64,000 nt of DNA, taken from NCBI RefSeq assembly GCF_024347575.1, contig NZ_AP025503.1:124001-188000 (forward strand), in the 5' to 3' direction. Within the stretch, counting starts at the first letter, position 1; every line of letters starts with the position of its first letter. Positions 49,483 to 57,519 of the stretch are shown one piece after another. The notes under the pieces are model-generated. The model was not told the origin of the DNA. It made no database searches and saw only the letters and a program-made list of their open reading frames with translations. This stretch comes from Vibrio pelagius (lineage in GTDB: Bacteria; Pseudomonadota; Gammaproteobacteria; Enterobacterales; Vibrionaceae). The position numbers were made by a program, and so were the translations under genes.

Positions 49483-50496
49483 ATGTTAAACAACAAAACG
49501 GTCTTAATTACTGGTGGCACTGGTTCATTTGGTAAACAATTCATCAAAACGATTTTAGAGCGCTACTCTGATGTAAAGAAAATTATCATTTTTTCGCGCG
49601 ATGAATTGAAGCAGTTTGAGATCAAACAGCAATACCCTCAAAACGACTACCCTCAGTTGCGATTCTTTATCGGTGATGTTAGAGACCGTAATCGTATGAT
49701 TCAGGCGTGCGAAGGTGTTGATGTGATTATTCATGCAGCAGCGATAAAGCAAGTCGATACAGCAGAATACAACCCGACAGAGTGTATTCGTACTAATGTG
49801 GATGGCGCTGAAAATGTCATTAATGCAGCACTAGCATGTGGCGTTAAGGATGTGGTCGCATTGTCGACAGATAAAGCTTGCGCACCGATTAACCTATACG
49901 GCGCCACTAAGCTTGCATCGGATAAACTGTTTGCTGCTGCGAATAACATCAAGGGCTCAAAAGACATTCGTTTCAGTGTTGTTCGTTATGGCAATGTTAT
50001 GGGCTCTCGTGGCTCGGTTATTCCGTTCTTTTTGAAAAAGAAAGAAGATGGAATTCTGCCTATCACCCACGAAGAGATGACTCGTTTCAATATTTCTCTA
50101 CAAGATGGCGTGAATATGGTGATGTACGCACTAGAAAACCACTTGGGCGGTGAAATTTTTATCCCTAAGATTCCATCTTACAGAATCCTAGATATAGCTG
50201 AAGCGGTTGCTCCTGGCATTCCAACCAAAGTTGTTGGCATTCGTCCTGGCGAAAAACTACATGAGGAAATGATTACAGATACTGACTCTTTGAATACTAT
50301 TGACTTGGGTCGTTATTATGCAATCTTACCCTCTGTATCTTTCACCTACTCAGAGCAAGAATATATGGATCATCACAAGGCAGAGAAAGTGCCTTTTGGT
50401 TTTAAATACAACTCTGGCACAAACACAGAGTGGGAAACTATTGAAGGTCTACGTGAGTTAATTAAAGAGCATGTTGATCCTAACTTTACAGTGTGA
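49483..50496 (+). CDS. pseB: UDP-N-acetylglucosamine 4,6-dehydratase (inverting) PseB
   Basis: PseB (337 residues) carries out the first step of pseudaminic acid synthesis: C4 oxidation, C6 dehydration and C5 inversion of UDP-GlcNAc. The NADP-binding motif is TGGTGSFGKQF. The short-chain dehydrogenase site is LSTDKACAPINLYGATK, with Asp/Lys and YxxxK as in characterised PseB. ATG 49483 has GGAG upstream. A frame beginning at 49456 adds nine residues. The stop overlaps the GTG of pseC. Confidence 0.93.
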   Translation: MLNNKTVLITGGTGSFGKQFIKTILERYSDVKKIIIFSRDELKQFEIKQQYPQNDYPQLRFFIGDVRDRNRMIQACEGVDVIIHAAAIKQVDTAEYNPTECIRTNVDGAENVINAALACGVKDVVALSTDKACAPINLYGATKLASDKLFAAANNIKGSKDIRFSVVRYGNVMGSRGSVIPFFLKKKEDGILPITHEEMTRFNISLQDGVNMVMYALENHLGGEIFIPKIPSYRILDIAEAVAPGIPTKVVGIRPGEKLHEEMITDTDSLNTIDLGRYYAILPSVSFTYSEQEYMDHHKAEKVPFGFKYNSGTNTEWETIEGLRELIKEHVDPNFTV

Positions 50497-51665
50497 GAAA
50501 GCTCGTGATTCCTTACGGTAAGCAAGATATAAATCAACAAGACATCGATAGCGTGTTGGATGTTTTGAAATCTGATTTTTTAACGCAGGGGCCTCAGGTT
50601 CCTGCATTTGAAAAAGCTATCACTGATCAAACCGGATCTCAGTTTGCTCTGGCGGTTAACAGTGCGACTTCAGCTCTACATATTGCTTGTCTCGCTTTAG
50701 GTCTTGGCCCTGGTGATTGGCTGTGGACATCTCCAATTACTTTTGTTGCGTCAGCTAACTGCGGTTTATATTGTGGAGCTCAAGTTGACTTCGTTGACAT
50801 TGATTCAGATACATACAATATGTGCCCGAAGCGTCTTGAAGAGAAGTTGATTAAGGCAAAAGCTGAGAACAAGCTACCTAAGGTTGTTGTACCGGTACAT
50901 TTATGCGGTCAACCATGCGATATGGCGGCAATAGGAAAACTAGCGAAAGAATATGGTTTTAAGGTTATCGAAGATGCGTCGCATGCTATTGGTGGTCGAT
51001 ACCAAGGCCAACCAATAGGAAGCTGTGCATATTCGGATATAACTGTATTTAGTTTTCACCCAGTTAAAATTGTAACCACAGCAGAGGGTGGGGCTGCTCT
51101 TACGAATGATAAAGAGCTTGCCGATAGAATGACACTCTTGCGCAGCCATGGTATTACTCGTGAACCAGAACTTATGCGTGGTAACCCTCACGGCGGTTGG
51201 TATTATCAACAAGTTGATCTTGGTTTTAACTATCGTATGACAGAATTACAAGCTGCTCTCGGTGTTAGTCAAATGACTCGCCTGGATGAGTTTGTATCTG
51301 CGCGTCATGAATTAGCACAAGGCTATTATACAAAACTCTCTGAGTTGCCGTTGGTTTTACCATATCAGCTTCCAGATACATATTCTGGTTTACATCTGTT
51401 TGTGATTCGTTTGCGCTTGAATGAAATTGAGTTAACCCATAAACAGGTGTTTGATGCCCTGAGAGATAATGGGATTGGTGTAAATCTTCACTATATCCCA
51501 GTTCACACGCAACCTTACTACCAAGATATGGGTTTTGCGGATGGGGATTTTCCAGAATCTGAGCGTTACTACCGAGAAGCTATCTCGTTGCCAATGTTTC
51601 ACGGCATGACTGAAGAGCAACAAAACACAGTTGTTTCAACGCTAAAGAAAATATTAGACAAATAA
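50493..51665 (+). CDS. pseC: UDP-4-keto-6-deoxy-sugar aminotransferase PseC
   Basis: PseC (390 residues) transfers an amino group from glutamate to C4 of the PseB product using PLP. DegT/DnrJ/EryC1 family features are SATSALHIACLALGLGPGD, EDASHAIGG and the PLP Lys in FSFHPVKIVTTAEGG. MRKLVIPYGKQDINQQDID is the typical PseC start. The GTG at 50493 overlaps the pseB stop by four bases, which indicates coupling. Confidence 0.94.
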   Translation: MRKLVIPYGKQDINQQDIDSVLDVLKSDFLTQGPQVPAFEKAITDQTGSQFALAVNSATSALHIACLALGLGPGDWLWTSPITFVASANCGLYCGAQVDFVDIDSDTYNMCPKRLEEKLIKAKAENKLPKVVVPVHLCGQPCDMAAIGKLAKEYGFKVIEDASHAIGGRYQGQPIGSCAYSDITVFSFHPVKIVTTAEGGAALTNDKELADRMTLLRSHGITREPELMRGNPHGGWYYQQVDLGFNYRMTELQAALGVSQMTRLDEFVSARHELAQGYYTKLSELPLVLPYQLPDTYSGLHLFVIRLRLNEIELTHKQVFDALRDNGIGVNLHYIPVHTQPYYQDMGFADGDFPESERYYREAISLPMFHGMTEEQQNTVVSTLKKILDK

Positions 51666-51676
51666 CTAAGACTTGA

Positions 51677-52834
51677 ATGATGAAGAAGATTAAATACTGT
51701 AACACCTGTATGTACCCTGAAACTAAACCTGATTTATGGTTTGACGAGGCTGGGAAATGTAGTGCTTGTATCAACTTCGAAAATAGAACAGAAATCGATT
51801 GGGCTGCGCGTCAAAAAGAATTTTCTGATATAACCGAACGTTATAAATCTATCGATGGTTCGAACTACGATTGTATTATCCCTGTAAGCGGCGGTAAAGA
51901 TAGTACTTTTCAAGTAATTAAAGTCCTACAAGCTGGCTTGAATCCACTGTGTGTTACAGCTGAAACTGATTCTCTCTCAGAATTAGGTCGAAGAAACCTA
52001 GAAAATCTTAAGCGTTTGGGCGTAGACCATGTAAATGTTACACCAAACCCTAAGGTCAGAAGAAAGCTATCTCGTCTTGCGTTGCGCGAAGTGGGTGATA
52101 TTCAATGGGCTGAGCACGTAACTATTTTCACTATTCCAATTCAGGTTGCAGTAGAGAAAAATATTCCTTTGATTGTATGGGGTGAAAACTCTCAGCATGA
52201 ATATGGTGGTCCGGCGGCGGCGGCTGAAAATAATGTTTTAGATCGTCGTTGGTTGGAAGAGTTTGGCGGTATGTTAGGTATGCGCATCACAGACCTTATT
52301 GGCCAAGATGGTATTACACGCAAAGACCTGATCCCATATTTCTACCCATCAGATGAGGATTTAAAAAGAGTTGGCGTTACAGGTATTTTCCTAGGCTATT
52401 ACTTCCCGTGGGATGGTTACAACAACACATTGTTGGCACAAGCGTATGGCTTTGAGAGCTACCCAACACCAACAGAAGGTAGTTTGGTTAACTATGAGAA
52501 CTTAGATAACTACTACCACCGTATTCATGATTACTTCAAGTACATCAAATATGGCTTTGGCCGTGCGACAGACCAGGCGAACAACCATATCCGCCGTGGT
52601 CGACTTGATCGCAAAGACATCGTTGAGTTTTTGAAAGAAAACGATGGTGCATATCCTTCGGTTTATTTGCAACGACCATTAGAAAGTGTCTTGGAAGAGA
52701 TAGAACTGTCTAAAGAAGAGTTTGATGAGATTTGTGACCGGTTTACCAATAAAAAATTGTTCAAAACTGACCGTAAAGGAAACTTGGTCAGAGACGCAAA
52801 AGGTAACCTAATTAAGCTAAATTACGATAACTAG
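51677..52834 (+). CDS. pseA: N-acetyl sugar amidotransferase (PseA/WbpG type)
   Basis: The product (385 residues) is an ATP-pyrophosphatase-type amidotransferase that turns an N-acetyl into an acetamidino group on a sugar. It has an N-terminal Cys cluster (CNTCMYPE, CSACINFE), the PP-loop PVSGGKDSTFQ and WGENSQHEYGGPAA. Campylobacter PseA makes the acetamidino form of pseudaminic acid, while Pseudomonas WbpG acts on a mannuronic acid. Placement inside the pse operon favours PseA. The next two genes encode HisH- and HisF-like subunits that would supply ammonia. The start could also be one codon later. Confidence 0.88.
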   Translation: MMKKIKYCNTCMYPETKPDLWFDEAGKCSACINFENRTEIDWAARQKEFSDITERYKSIDGSNYDCIIPVSGGKDSTFQVIKVLQAGLNPLCVTAETDSLSELGRRNLENLKRLGVDHVNVTPNPKVRRKLSRLALREVGDIQWAEHVTIFTIPIQVAVEKNIPLIVWGENSQHEYGGPAAAAENNVLDRRWLEEFGGMLGMRITDLIGQDGITRKDLIPYFYPSDEDLKRVGVTGIFLGYYFPWDGYNNTLLAQAYGFESYPTPTEGSLVNYENLDNYYHRIHDYFKYIKYGFGRATDQANNHIRRGRLDRKDIVEFLKENDGAYPSVYLQRPLESVLEEIELSKEEFDEICDRFTNKKLFKTDRKGNLVRDAKGNLIKLNYDN

Positions 52835-52841
52835 GCCAAAC

Positions 52842-53456
52842 ATGACGATTGCAATTGTTGATTATGGCATGGGAAATATTGGATCCGTGGCTCGAGCTAT
52901 TTCTGTCTGTGGTTTCGAGCCCGTGATTGCTACACATGCTGATGACATAATGGAAGCGGATAAGATCTTACTTCCGGGAGTTGGGTCCTATGCTAAAGCT
53001 ATGCAAGAAATTCGGAGTCGAGGTCTAGAGCAGGCAATTATTGACTCAGCTATCGAAGATGACATCCCAATTCTTGGGATTTGTCTGGGGATGCAAATCT
53101 TGTCAACACTTGGTCGGGAACATGGTGAATCAAAAGGACTTGATTTGATTCCAGGTGAGGTAATACGTATGGAGTCGCAAAGTAAAGATATCCGTATTCC
53201 TCATGTGGGTTGGAACAGCGTGAAGCATAATAGCAATTCGGTACTCTTTGATGGAATTCCTTCTGGTACCGATTTCTATTTTGTACATAGTTACCACTAT
53301 AGCAAAGTAAGCTCTGACAACGTAGTCGCAACATCCTCTCACGGAGATGATTTCAATTGTGTTGTTGCAAGAGATAACGTGTTTGGAACTCAATTTCACC
53401 CTGAAAAGAGCCAGCAAGCTGGGCTTAGATTATTGAAAAACTTCCTGGAGCTCTAA
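52842..53456 (+). CDS. hisH: HisH-like glutamine amidotransferase subunit of the sugar amidation system
   Basis: The product (204 residues) is a class I glutaminase with the triad intact: Cys in GICLGMQIL, His and Glu in GTQFHPEKSQQ. In histidine synthesis HisH passes ammonia to HisF. This copy lies inside a sugar operon directly after pseA and has no other his gene near it. It most likely releases ammonia for the amidotransferase, as proposed for Pseudomonas HisH2/HisF2 with WbpG. It will tend to be labelled as a histidine gene. Confidence 0.88.
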   Translation: MTIAIVDYGMGNIGSVARAISVCGFEPVIATHADDIMEADKILLPGVGSYAKAMQEIRSRGLEQAIIDSAIEDDIPILGICLGMQILSTLGREHGESKGLDLIPGEVIRMESQSKDIRIPHVGWNSVKHNSNSVLFDGIPSGTDFYFVHSYHYSKVSSDNVVATSSHGDDFNCVVARDNVFGTQFHPEKSQQAGLRLLKNFLEL

Positions 53457-53458
53457 AC

Positions 53459-54214
53459 ATGCTTAAGCGTCGTATTATACCCACAATGCTTTACTCTGAT
53501 TTTGGCCTAGTAAAGGGAGAGTCTTTTAACTCTTGGCGTCGAACTGGCTCTGTTATTCAGACAGTGAAAATCTACAATATGCGTAATGTCGATGAGTTGG
53601 TTTTTTTTGATATCAAGGCTACCGAAGAAGGGCGGGAGCCAGACTATCAGCTGATTCATGACATTGCAGATGAATGCTTTATGCCCTTTTCGGTTGGTGG
53701 CGGAATAAAGTCAGTTGAGCAGATCCGAAAAGTACTTTTGGCCGGTGCAGATAAAGTCGTTTTAAATACAGCTGCTATTGAATCCCCCTCTTTGATTCAA
53801 GAAGCCTCTCAAGTTTTTGGTAGCCAATGCATCATAGTCTCGTTAGATGTGAAGTTAATAGATGGCGAGTATCAGGTGTTTACTCACTCTGGTAAAAAAC
53901 GTGCGGGAATTTCTTTATCAAAAGCGGCCATGTTGGCACAAAATCATGGTGCAGGAGAATTACTCGTCACTAACATTGATTTAGACGGGACGCTAAGCGG
54001 TTACGATTATAAGCTTTTTGCTGATGCGGTTAAAATAGTCGATATTCCAGTTATTGGTGCTGGTGGAGCAAAAGACTATGAAGATATGAGAAACGCGTTT
54101 GAGAAGTCAGGGGTAGATGCTCTTGCTTCGGCGGCAATGTACCACTTTACTGAGCAGACACCTAATGAGGCTAAAGCTTATCTTAAAGCTAAAGGAATCA
54201 ATGTTAGGAGCTAA
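53459..54214 (+). CDS. hisF: HisF-like ammonia-channel subunit of the sugar amidation system
   Basis: The product (251 residues) has a TIM barrel like HisF, with SVGGGIKSVEQ, VSLDVKLIDGEYQVFTHSGK and NIDLDGTLSGYD. At the N-terminus true HisF has IIPCLDVKDG, whose Asp (Asp11 in Thermotoga) is the catalytic acid/base. Here the aligned stretch reads IIPTMLYSDFG, so Leu stands at that place. The second Asp (in LDVKL) is kept. The protein probably does not make imidazole glycerol phosphate but works as an ammonia tunnel with the HisH-like subunit. It starts two bases after that gene. Confidence 0.88.
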   Translation: MLKRRIIPTMLYSDFGLVKGESFNSWRRTGSVIQTVKIYNMRNVDELVFFDIKATEEGREPDYQLIHDIADECFMPFSVGGGIKSVEQIRKVLLAGADKVVLNTAAIESPSLIQEASQVFGSQCIIVSLDVKLIDGEYQVFTHSGKKRAGISLSKAAMLAQNHGAGELLVTNIDLDGTLSGYDYKLFADAVKIVDIPVIGAGGAKDYEDMRNAFEKSGVDALASAAMYHFTEQTPNEAKAYLKAKGINVRS

Positions 54215-54217
54215 TTT

Positions 54218-54913
54218 GTGAAAGTTGCGATAATTCCGGCGCGTGGTGGTAGTAAACGAATTCCGCGTAAAAACATAAAAGCATTCCACGGCAAGCCTAT
54301 GATTGCTTATTCTATTGAAGCTGCACTGCTATCAGGCTGTTTCGATAAAGTGATTGTATCGACCGATGATGTTGAAATTGCGGAGGTTTCTCGGAATCAC
54401 GGAGCATTAGTCCCATTCCTTAGACCAACCGAAATTTCTGATGATTATGCGACAACTATGGATGTAATGGAACATGCTATTCGTTGGTGCCAGAATGAAG
54501 GTTGGGATTTAGAAGCGGTTTGTTGCTTGTATGCAACGGCTCCGTTTGTTTTGCCTGAAGATCTTCAGAGAGGTGGCGAGTTACTTAAGGATGCTGGGGT
54601 GAAATTTGCATTCAGTGCGACCTCATTTCCATTCCCAATCCAGCGAGCGATTAAGCTCGACCAACACCGTTCGGTGTCAATGTTTGCCCCTGAAAACGAG
54701 CAGGTGAGATCTCAGGATCTGGAGGAGGCTTACCATGATGCTGGTCAGTTTTACTGGGGACGGACACACGCATTCTTAAACAAGCTTTCCATTTTCTCTC
54801 CTCACTCTAAAGCCGTGTTGCTGCCTAGGTGTCGTGTCCAAGATATTGATACTCAAGAAGATTGGGAGTTGGCAGAGGCACTTTATTCTGCTTTAAAACT
54901 TGAAAAAGAATAA
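54218..54913 (+). CDS. pseF: Pseudaminic acid cytidylyltransferase PseF
   Basis: PseF (231 residues) activates pseudaminic acid with CTP to give CMP-pseudaminic acid. The N-terminal CMP-NeuAc-synthase motif is IIPARGGSKRIPRKNIKAFH, followed by KPMIAYSIEAALLSG and VIVSTDDVEIAE. The length fits PseF rather than the longer NeuA. GTG start with AGGAG seven bases upstream. It lies three bases after the HisF-like gene. Confidence 0.93.
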   Translation: MKVAIIPARGGSKRIPRKNIKAFHGKPMIAYSIEAALLSGCFDKVIVSTDDVEIAEVSRNHGALVPFLRPTEISDDYATTMDVMEHAIRWCQNEGWDLEAVCCLYATAPFVLPEDLQRGGELLKDAGVKFAFSATSFPFPIQRAIKLDQHRSVSMFAPENEQVRSQDLEEAYHDAGQFYWGRTHAFLNKLSIFSPHSKAVLLPRCRVQDIDTQEDWELAEALYSALKLEKE

Positions 54914-54925
54914 AGTGAAAATGCT

Positions 54926-56428
54926 ATGAACGTTATTTTTCGAGTCGATGCTTCCTTGTTAATTGGAAGCGGACATGTCATGCGATGCTTGGTTCTTGCG
55001 GACCAACTGAAGCGAAATAAGTATGACGTGACTTTCGCATGCACGCCTTTAAAGGGAGATATGCGGTCGTACATCAAAGAGCGCGGGTTCAATGTGATGA
55101 CGCTCGCAAGCCCGCAGCAGACTATCACTCCCCAGCACGATGCGGACTATACCGCTTGGCTTCAAAAAACAGTCACTCAGGATGCAAACGACTTTATTGA
55201 AGTGGTGGGTGATGTCGATTTAGTCGTGACAGATCACTACGCAATAGGTGAACAATGGCAGAACCGAGTCAAGAAAGCGTTGGGCTGCAGATTGTTGGCA
55301 ATTGATGACCTCGCTCGTGTTCACAACGTAGATGCTCTTCTTGACCAAACCTTGGGGCGTACCGAAACAGAGTATTGTGGAAGTGCCTCTGTTGTGTTGG
55401 CTGGCAGTGAATATGCCATGCTTCAGCCAGCTTTCGCGAGCAAACGCGAATTAGCCCTGTCACGGAGTTTATCCTCTGAACCTCTAAAGGTATTGGTATC
55501 AATGGGAGGTGTCGATGCTCCGAATGCGACGCTTAAAGTATTAGAGACTTTAGTCCCACAAGTCCATGCGAAGTTTACCGTTCTACTCTCTCCACGTGCA
55601 CCTCATTACAAAGAGGTCACACGATGGTGTGCTAGCCAACCTCACGTGGCGCATTTAGACTTCGTCTCTGATATGGCAAGTTTAATGTTGGAGCATGATG
55701 TGGCGGTTGGTGCCCCTGGTACCACAAGTTGGGAGAGAGCATGTTTGGGATTGCCAAATCTGATTATTCCTCTGGCTGACAACCAGAAACTGATCAGTCA
55801 GCAGCTCATTCAACGTAAAGCCGCAATTAAAGTGGAGATTGAAGACATCTCTACGGAGTTAGTAAGTGCTTATACTGCTTTGATTGAAAATTGGTGTCAA
55901 ACAAAGCAAGCCAATCTCGCTTTATGTGATGGTCGCGGTGTTCGCCGAGTGGCATTTGCCATCGACCAACTCCTTGGATTAAATAAGGTGGATGTGTCTC
56001 TAGAGCTGGCATCGTGTGAGGATATCGAACTGGTTTATGAGTGGCAGTGCCATCCACGCACGAGAGAATATGCGTTAAACGCTGAACCACCAACTTGGAT
56101 GGAACACCAGGCCTGGATGTCAAACAAGTTGGCCCAGGCTTCTGATTATTTCTATATGATGATAAACCGCGCTGATCACCGCAAACTTGGCGTCGTACGT
56201 TTGGATAGAATAAAGGCCGGGCATTATCTTGTCTCCATCTTTGTTGAGCCTGGAAGTTATGGGCGAGGTATTGCATCTCAAGCACTGACCGTCGTTGATG
56301 CGATACACTCTGATATGACTTTGCATGCCACTGTTTTAAAAGCCAACACGGCTTCTCAGCGATTGTTCCAAAGAGCGGGTTACCACCAAATCGATGACGA
56401 AACTTATATTCGACAACCTATTGATTGA
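54926..56428 (+). CDS. pseG: Fused PseG hydrolase and PseH acetyltransferase
   Basis: The protein (500 residues) joins two enzymes that are usually separate. Residues 1 to about 345 are PseG, a GT-B-like hydrolase that removes UDP (GSGHVMRCLVLADQLKRN, VTDHYAIGEQW, VGAPGTTSWERACLGLPNL). The last 150 or so residues are a GNAT acetyltransferase, PseH-like (WQCHPRTREYALN, ISIFVEPGSYGRGIASQAL-type acetyl-CoA site), which acetylates the 4-amino group before hydrolysis. The fusion supplies both missing pathway activities. Its end overlaps upstream sequence of pseI closely. Confidence 0.92.
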   Translation: MNVIFRVDASLLIGSGHVMRCLVLADQLKRNKYDVTFACTPLKGDMRSYIKERGFNVMTLASPQQTITPQHDADYTAWLQKTVTQDANDFIEVVGDVDLVVTDHYAIGEQWQNRVKKALGCRLLAIDDLARVHNVDALLDQTLGRTETEYCGSASVVLAGSEYAMLQPAFASKRELALSRSLSSEPLKVLVSMGGVDAPNATLKVLETLVPQVHAKFTVLLSPRAPHYKEVTRWCASQPHVAHLDFVSDMASLMLEHDVAVGAPGTTSWERACLGLPNLIIPLADNQKLISQQLIQRKAAIKVEIEDISTELVSAYTALIENWCQTKQANLALCDGRGVRRVAFAIDQLLGLNKVDVSLELASCEDIELVYEWQCHPRTREYALNAEPPTWMEHQAWMSNKLAQASDYFYMMINRADHRKLGVVRLDRIKAGHYLVSIFVEPGSYGRGIASQALTVVDAIHSDMTLHATVLKANTASQRLFQRAGYHQIDDETYIRQPID

Positions 56429-56435
56429 GGCAAAA

Positions 56436-57488
56436 ATGAAGCCATTTATAACCATAGACGGCCGTAAGATCGGCCCAGATTTTCCACCCTATATCATTGC
56501 TGAACTTTCTGCTAATCATAATGGTGATATCAACCGTGCCTTTCAAATTATGGAAGAGGCGAAGAAAGCCGGGGCAGACGCGATCAAACTTCAAACCTAC
56601 ACACATGAGACCATTACGATGGACTGTGACTCTGAAGAGTTTCAGATCCACGGTGGTTTGTGGGATGGACAAAGTTTATACGAGCTTTATAAAGGCGCTC
56701 ATATGCCTTGGGATTGGCACAAGCCACTTTTCGAAAAAGCTCGAGAGCTAGGTATCACCATTTTCAGCTCTCCTTTTGACTTTACCGCAGTCGACCTTTT
56801 GGAAGAGTTGAATGCACCGGCATACAAAATTGCGTCATTTGAAGTAATAGATTTGCCGTTAATTAAACGTGTCGCTCAAACTGGCAAACCAATGATTATC
56901 TCAACAGGGATGGCGAATGAAGAAGAAATTTCAGACGCTATCAAAACGGCTAAAGATAACGGCTGTCAGGAGTTAGTCGTTCTTCATTGTGTAAGTGGTT
57001 ATCCAGCCCCTGCTGAACAGTATAATCTGAAAACAATAGCCGATATCGCAGAGCGCTTCGATGTTCTGTCTGGTCTATCCGACCATACTATTGACAATGC
57101 TACTGCTGTTACGTCTATTGCTCTTGGCGCTGTTCTTATTGAAAAACATGTCACGATGGATCGTAATGGTGGTGGTGCTGATGATAGTTTCTCACTTGAA
57201 CCCGCAGAGTTACAGGCACTTTGCCAAGATACTAAAACGGCGTGGCAGGCATTGGGCCAAGTAAACTATGAGAGAACAGAAGCAGAGAAAGGCAATGTTA
57301 AATTCCGTCGTTCTTTGTATGTAGTAAAAGATGTGAAAGCTGGAGAAGTATTTACAGCAGACAATGTACGCAGTATTCGCCCTGGGTTTGGTTTAGCACC
57401 GAAGTATTATGACAGTGTACTGGGTAGTGCAGCAAGTAAATCAGTAGCGGCAGGAACTGCACTAACATTTGATATGATTAAAAGATAA
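56436..57488 (+). CDS. pseI: Pseudaminic acid synthase PseI
   Basis: PseI (350 residues) condenses the hexose product of PseG with phosphoenolpyruvate to form pseudaminic acid. It is a NeuB-family enzyme: IIAELSANHNGDINRAFQIM, AGADAIKLQTYTHETITMDC, LSDHTIDNATAVTSIALGA and a C-terminal antifreeze-like (SAF) domain (RSLYVVKDVKAGEVFTADNV). ATG 56436 follows TTGAGGCAAAA, while a frame from 56394 would overlap pseG-pseH further. It is the last gene of the operon, followed by a terminator. Confidence 0.94.
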   Translation: MKPFITIDGRKIGPDFPPYIIAELSANHNGDINRAFQIMEEAKKAGADAIKLQTYTHETITMDCDSEEFQIHGGLWDGQSLYELYKGAHMPWDWHKPLFEKARELGITIFSSPFDFTAVDLLEELNAPAYKIASFEVIDLPLIKRVAQTGKPMIISTGMANEEEISDAIKTAKDNGCQELVVLHCVSGYPAPAEQYNLKTIADIAERFDVLSGLSDHTIDNATAVTSIALGAVLIEKHVTMDRNGGGADDSFSLEPAELQALCQDTKTAWQALGQVNYERTEAEKGNVKFRRSLYVVKDVKAGEVFTADNVRSIRPGFGLAPKYYDSVLGSAASKSVAAGTALTFDMIKR

Positions 57489-57493
57489 AAATT

Positions 57494-57519
57494 GTGGGGA
57501 TTACTCCCCACTTTTTTTT
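57494..57519 (+). terminator. Terminator of the pse operon
   Basis: The stem GTGGGGA/TCCCCAC (57494-57500 with 57505-57511) around TTAC is followed by eight T residues. Its right half lies inside the 3' end of the convergent transferase gene. Confidence 0.9.

Noticed and set aside
52842..54214. HisH and HisF as histidine biosynthesis genes
   Set aside because: They lie inside a sugar operon after pseA, no other his gene is near, and the HisF-like protein lacks a key catalytic Asp.
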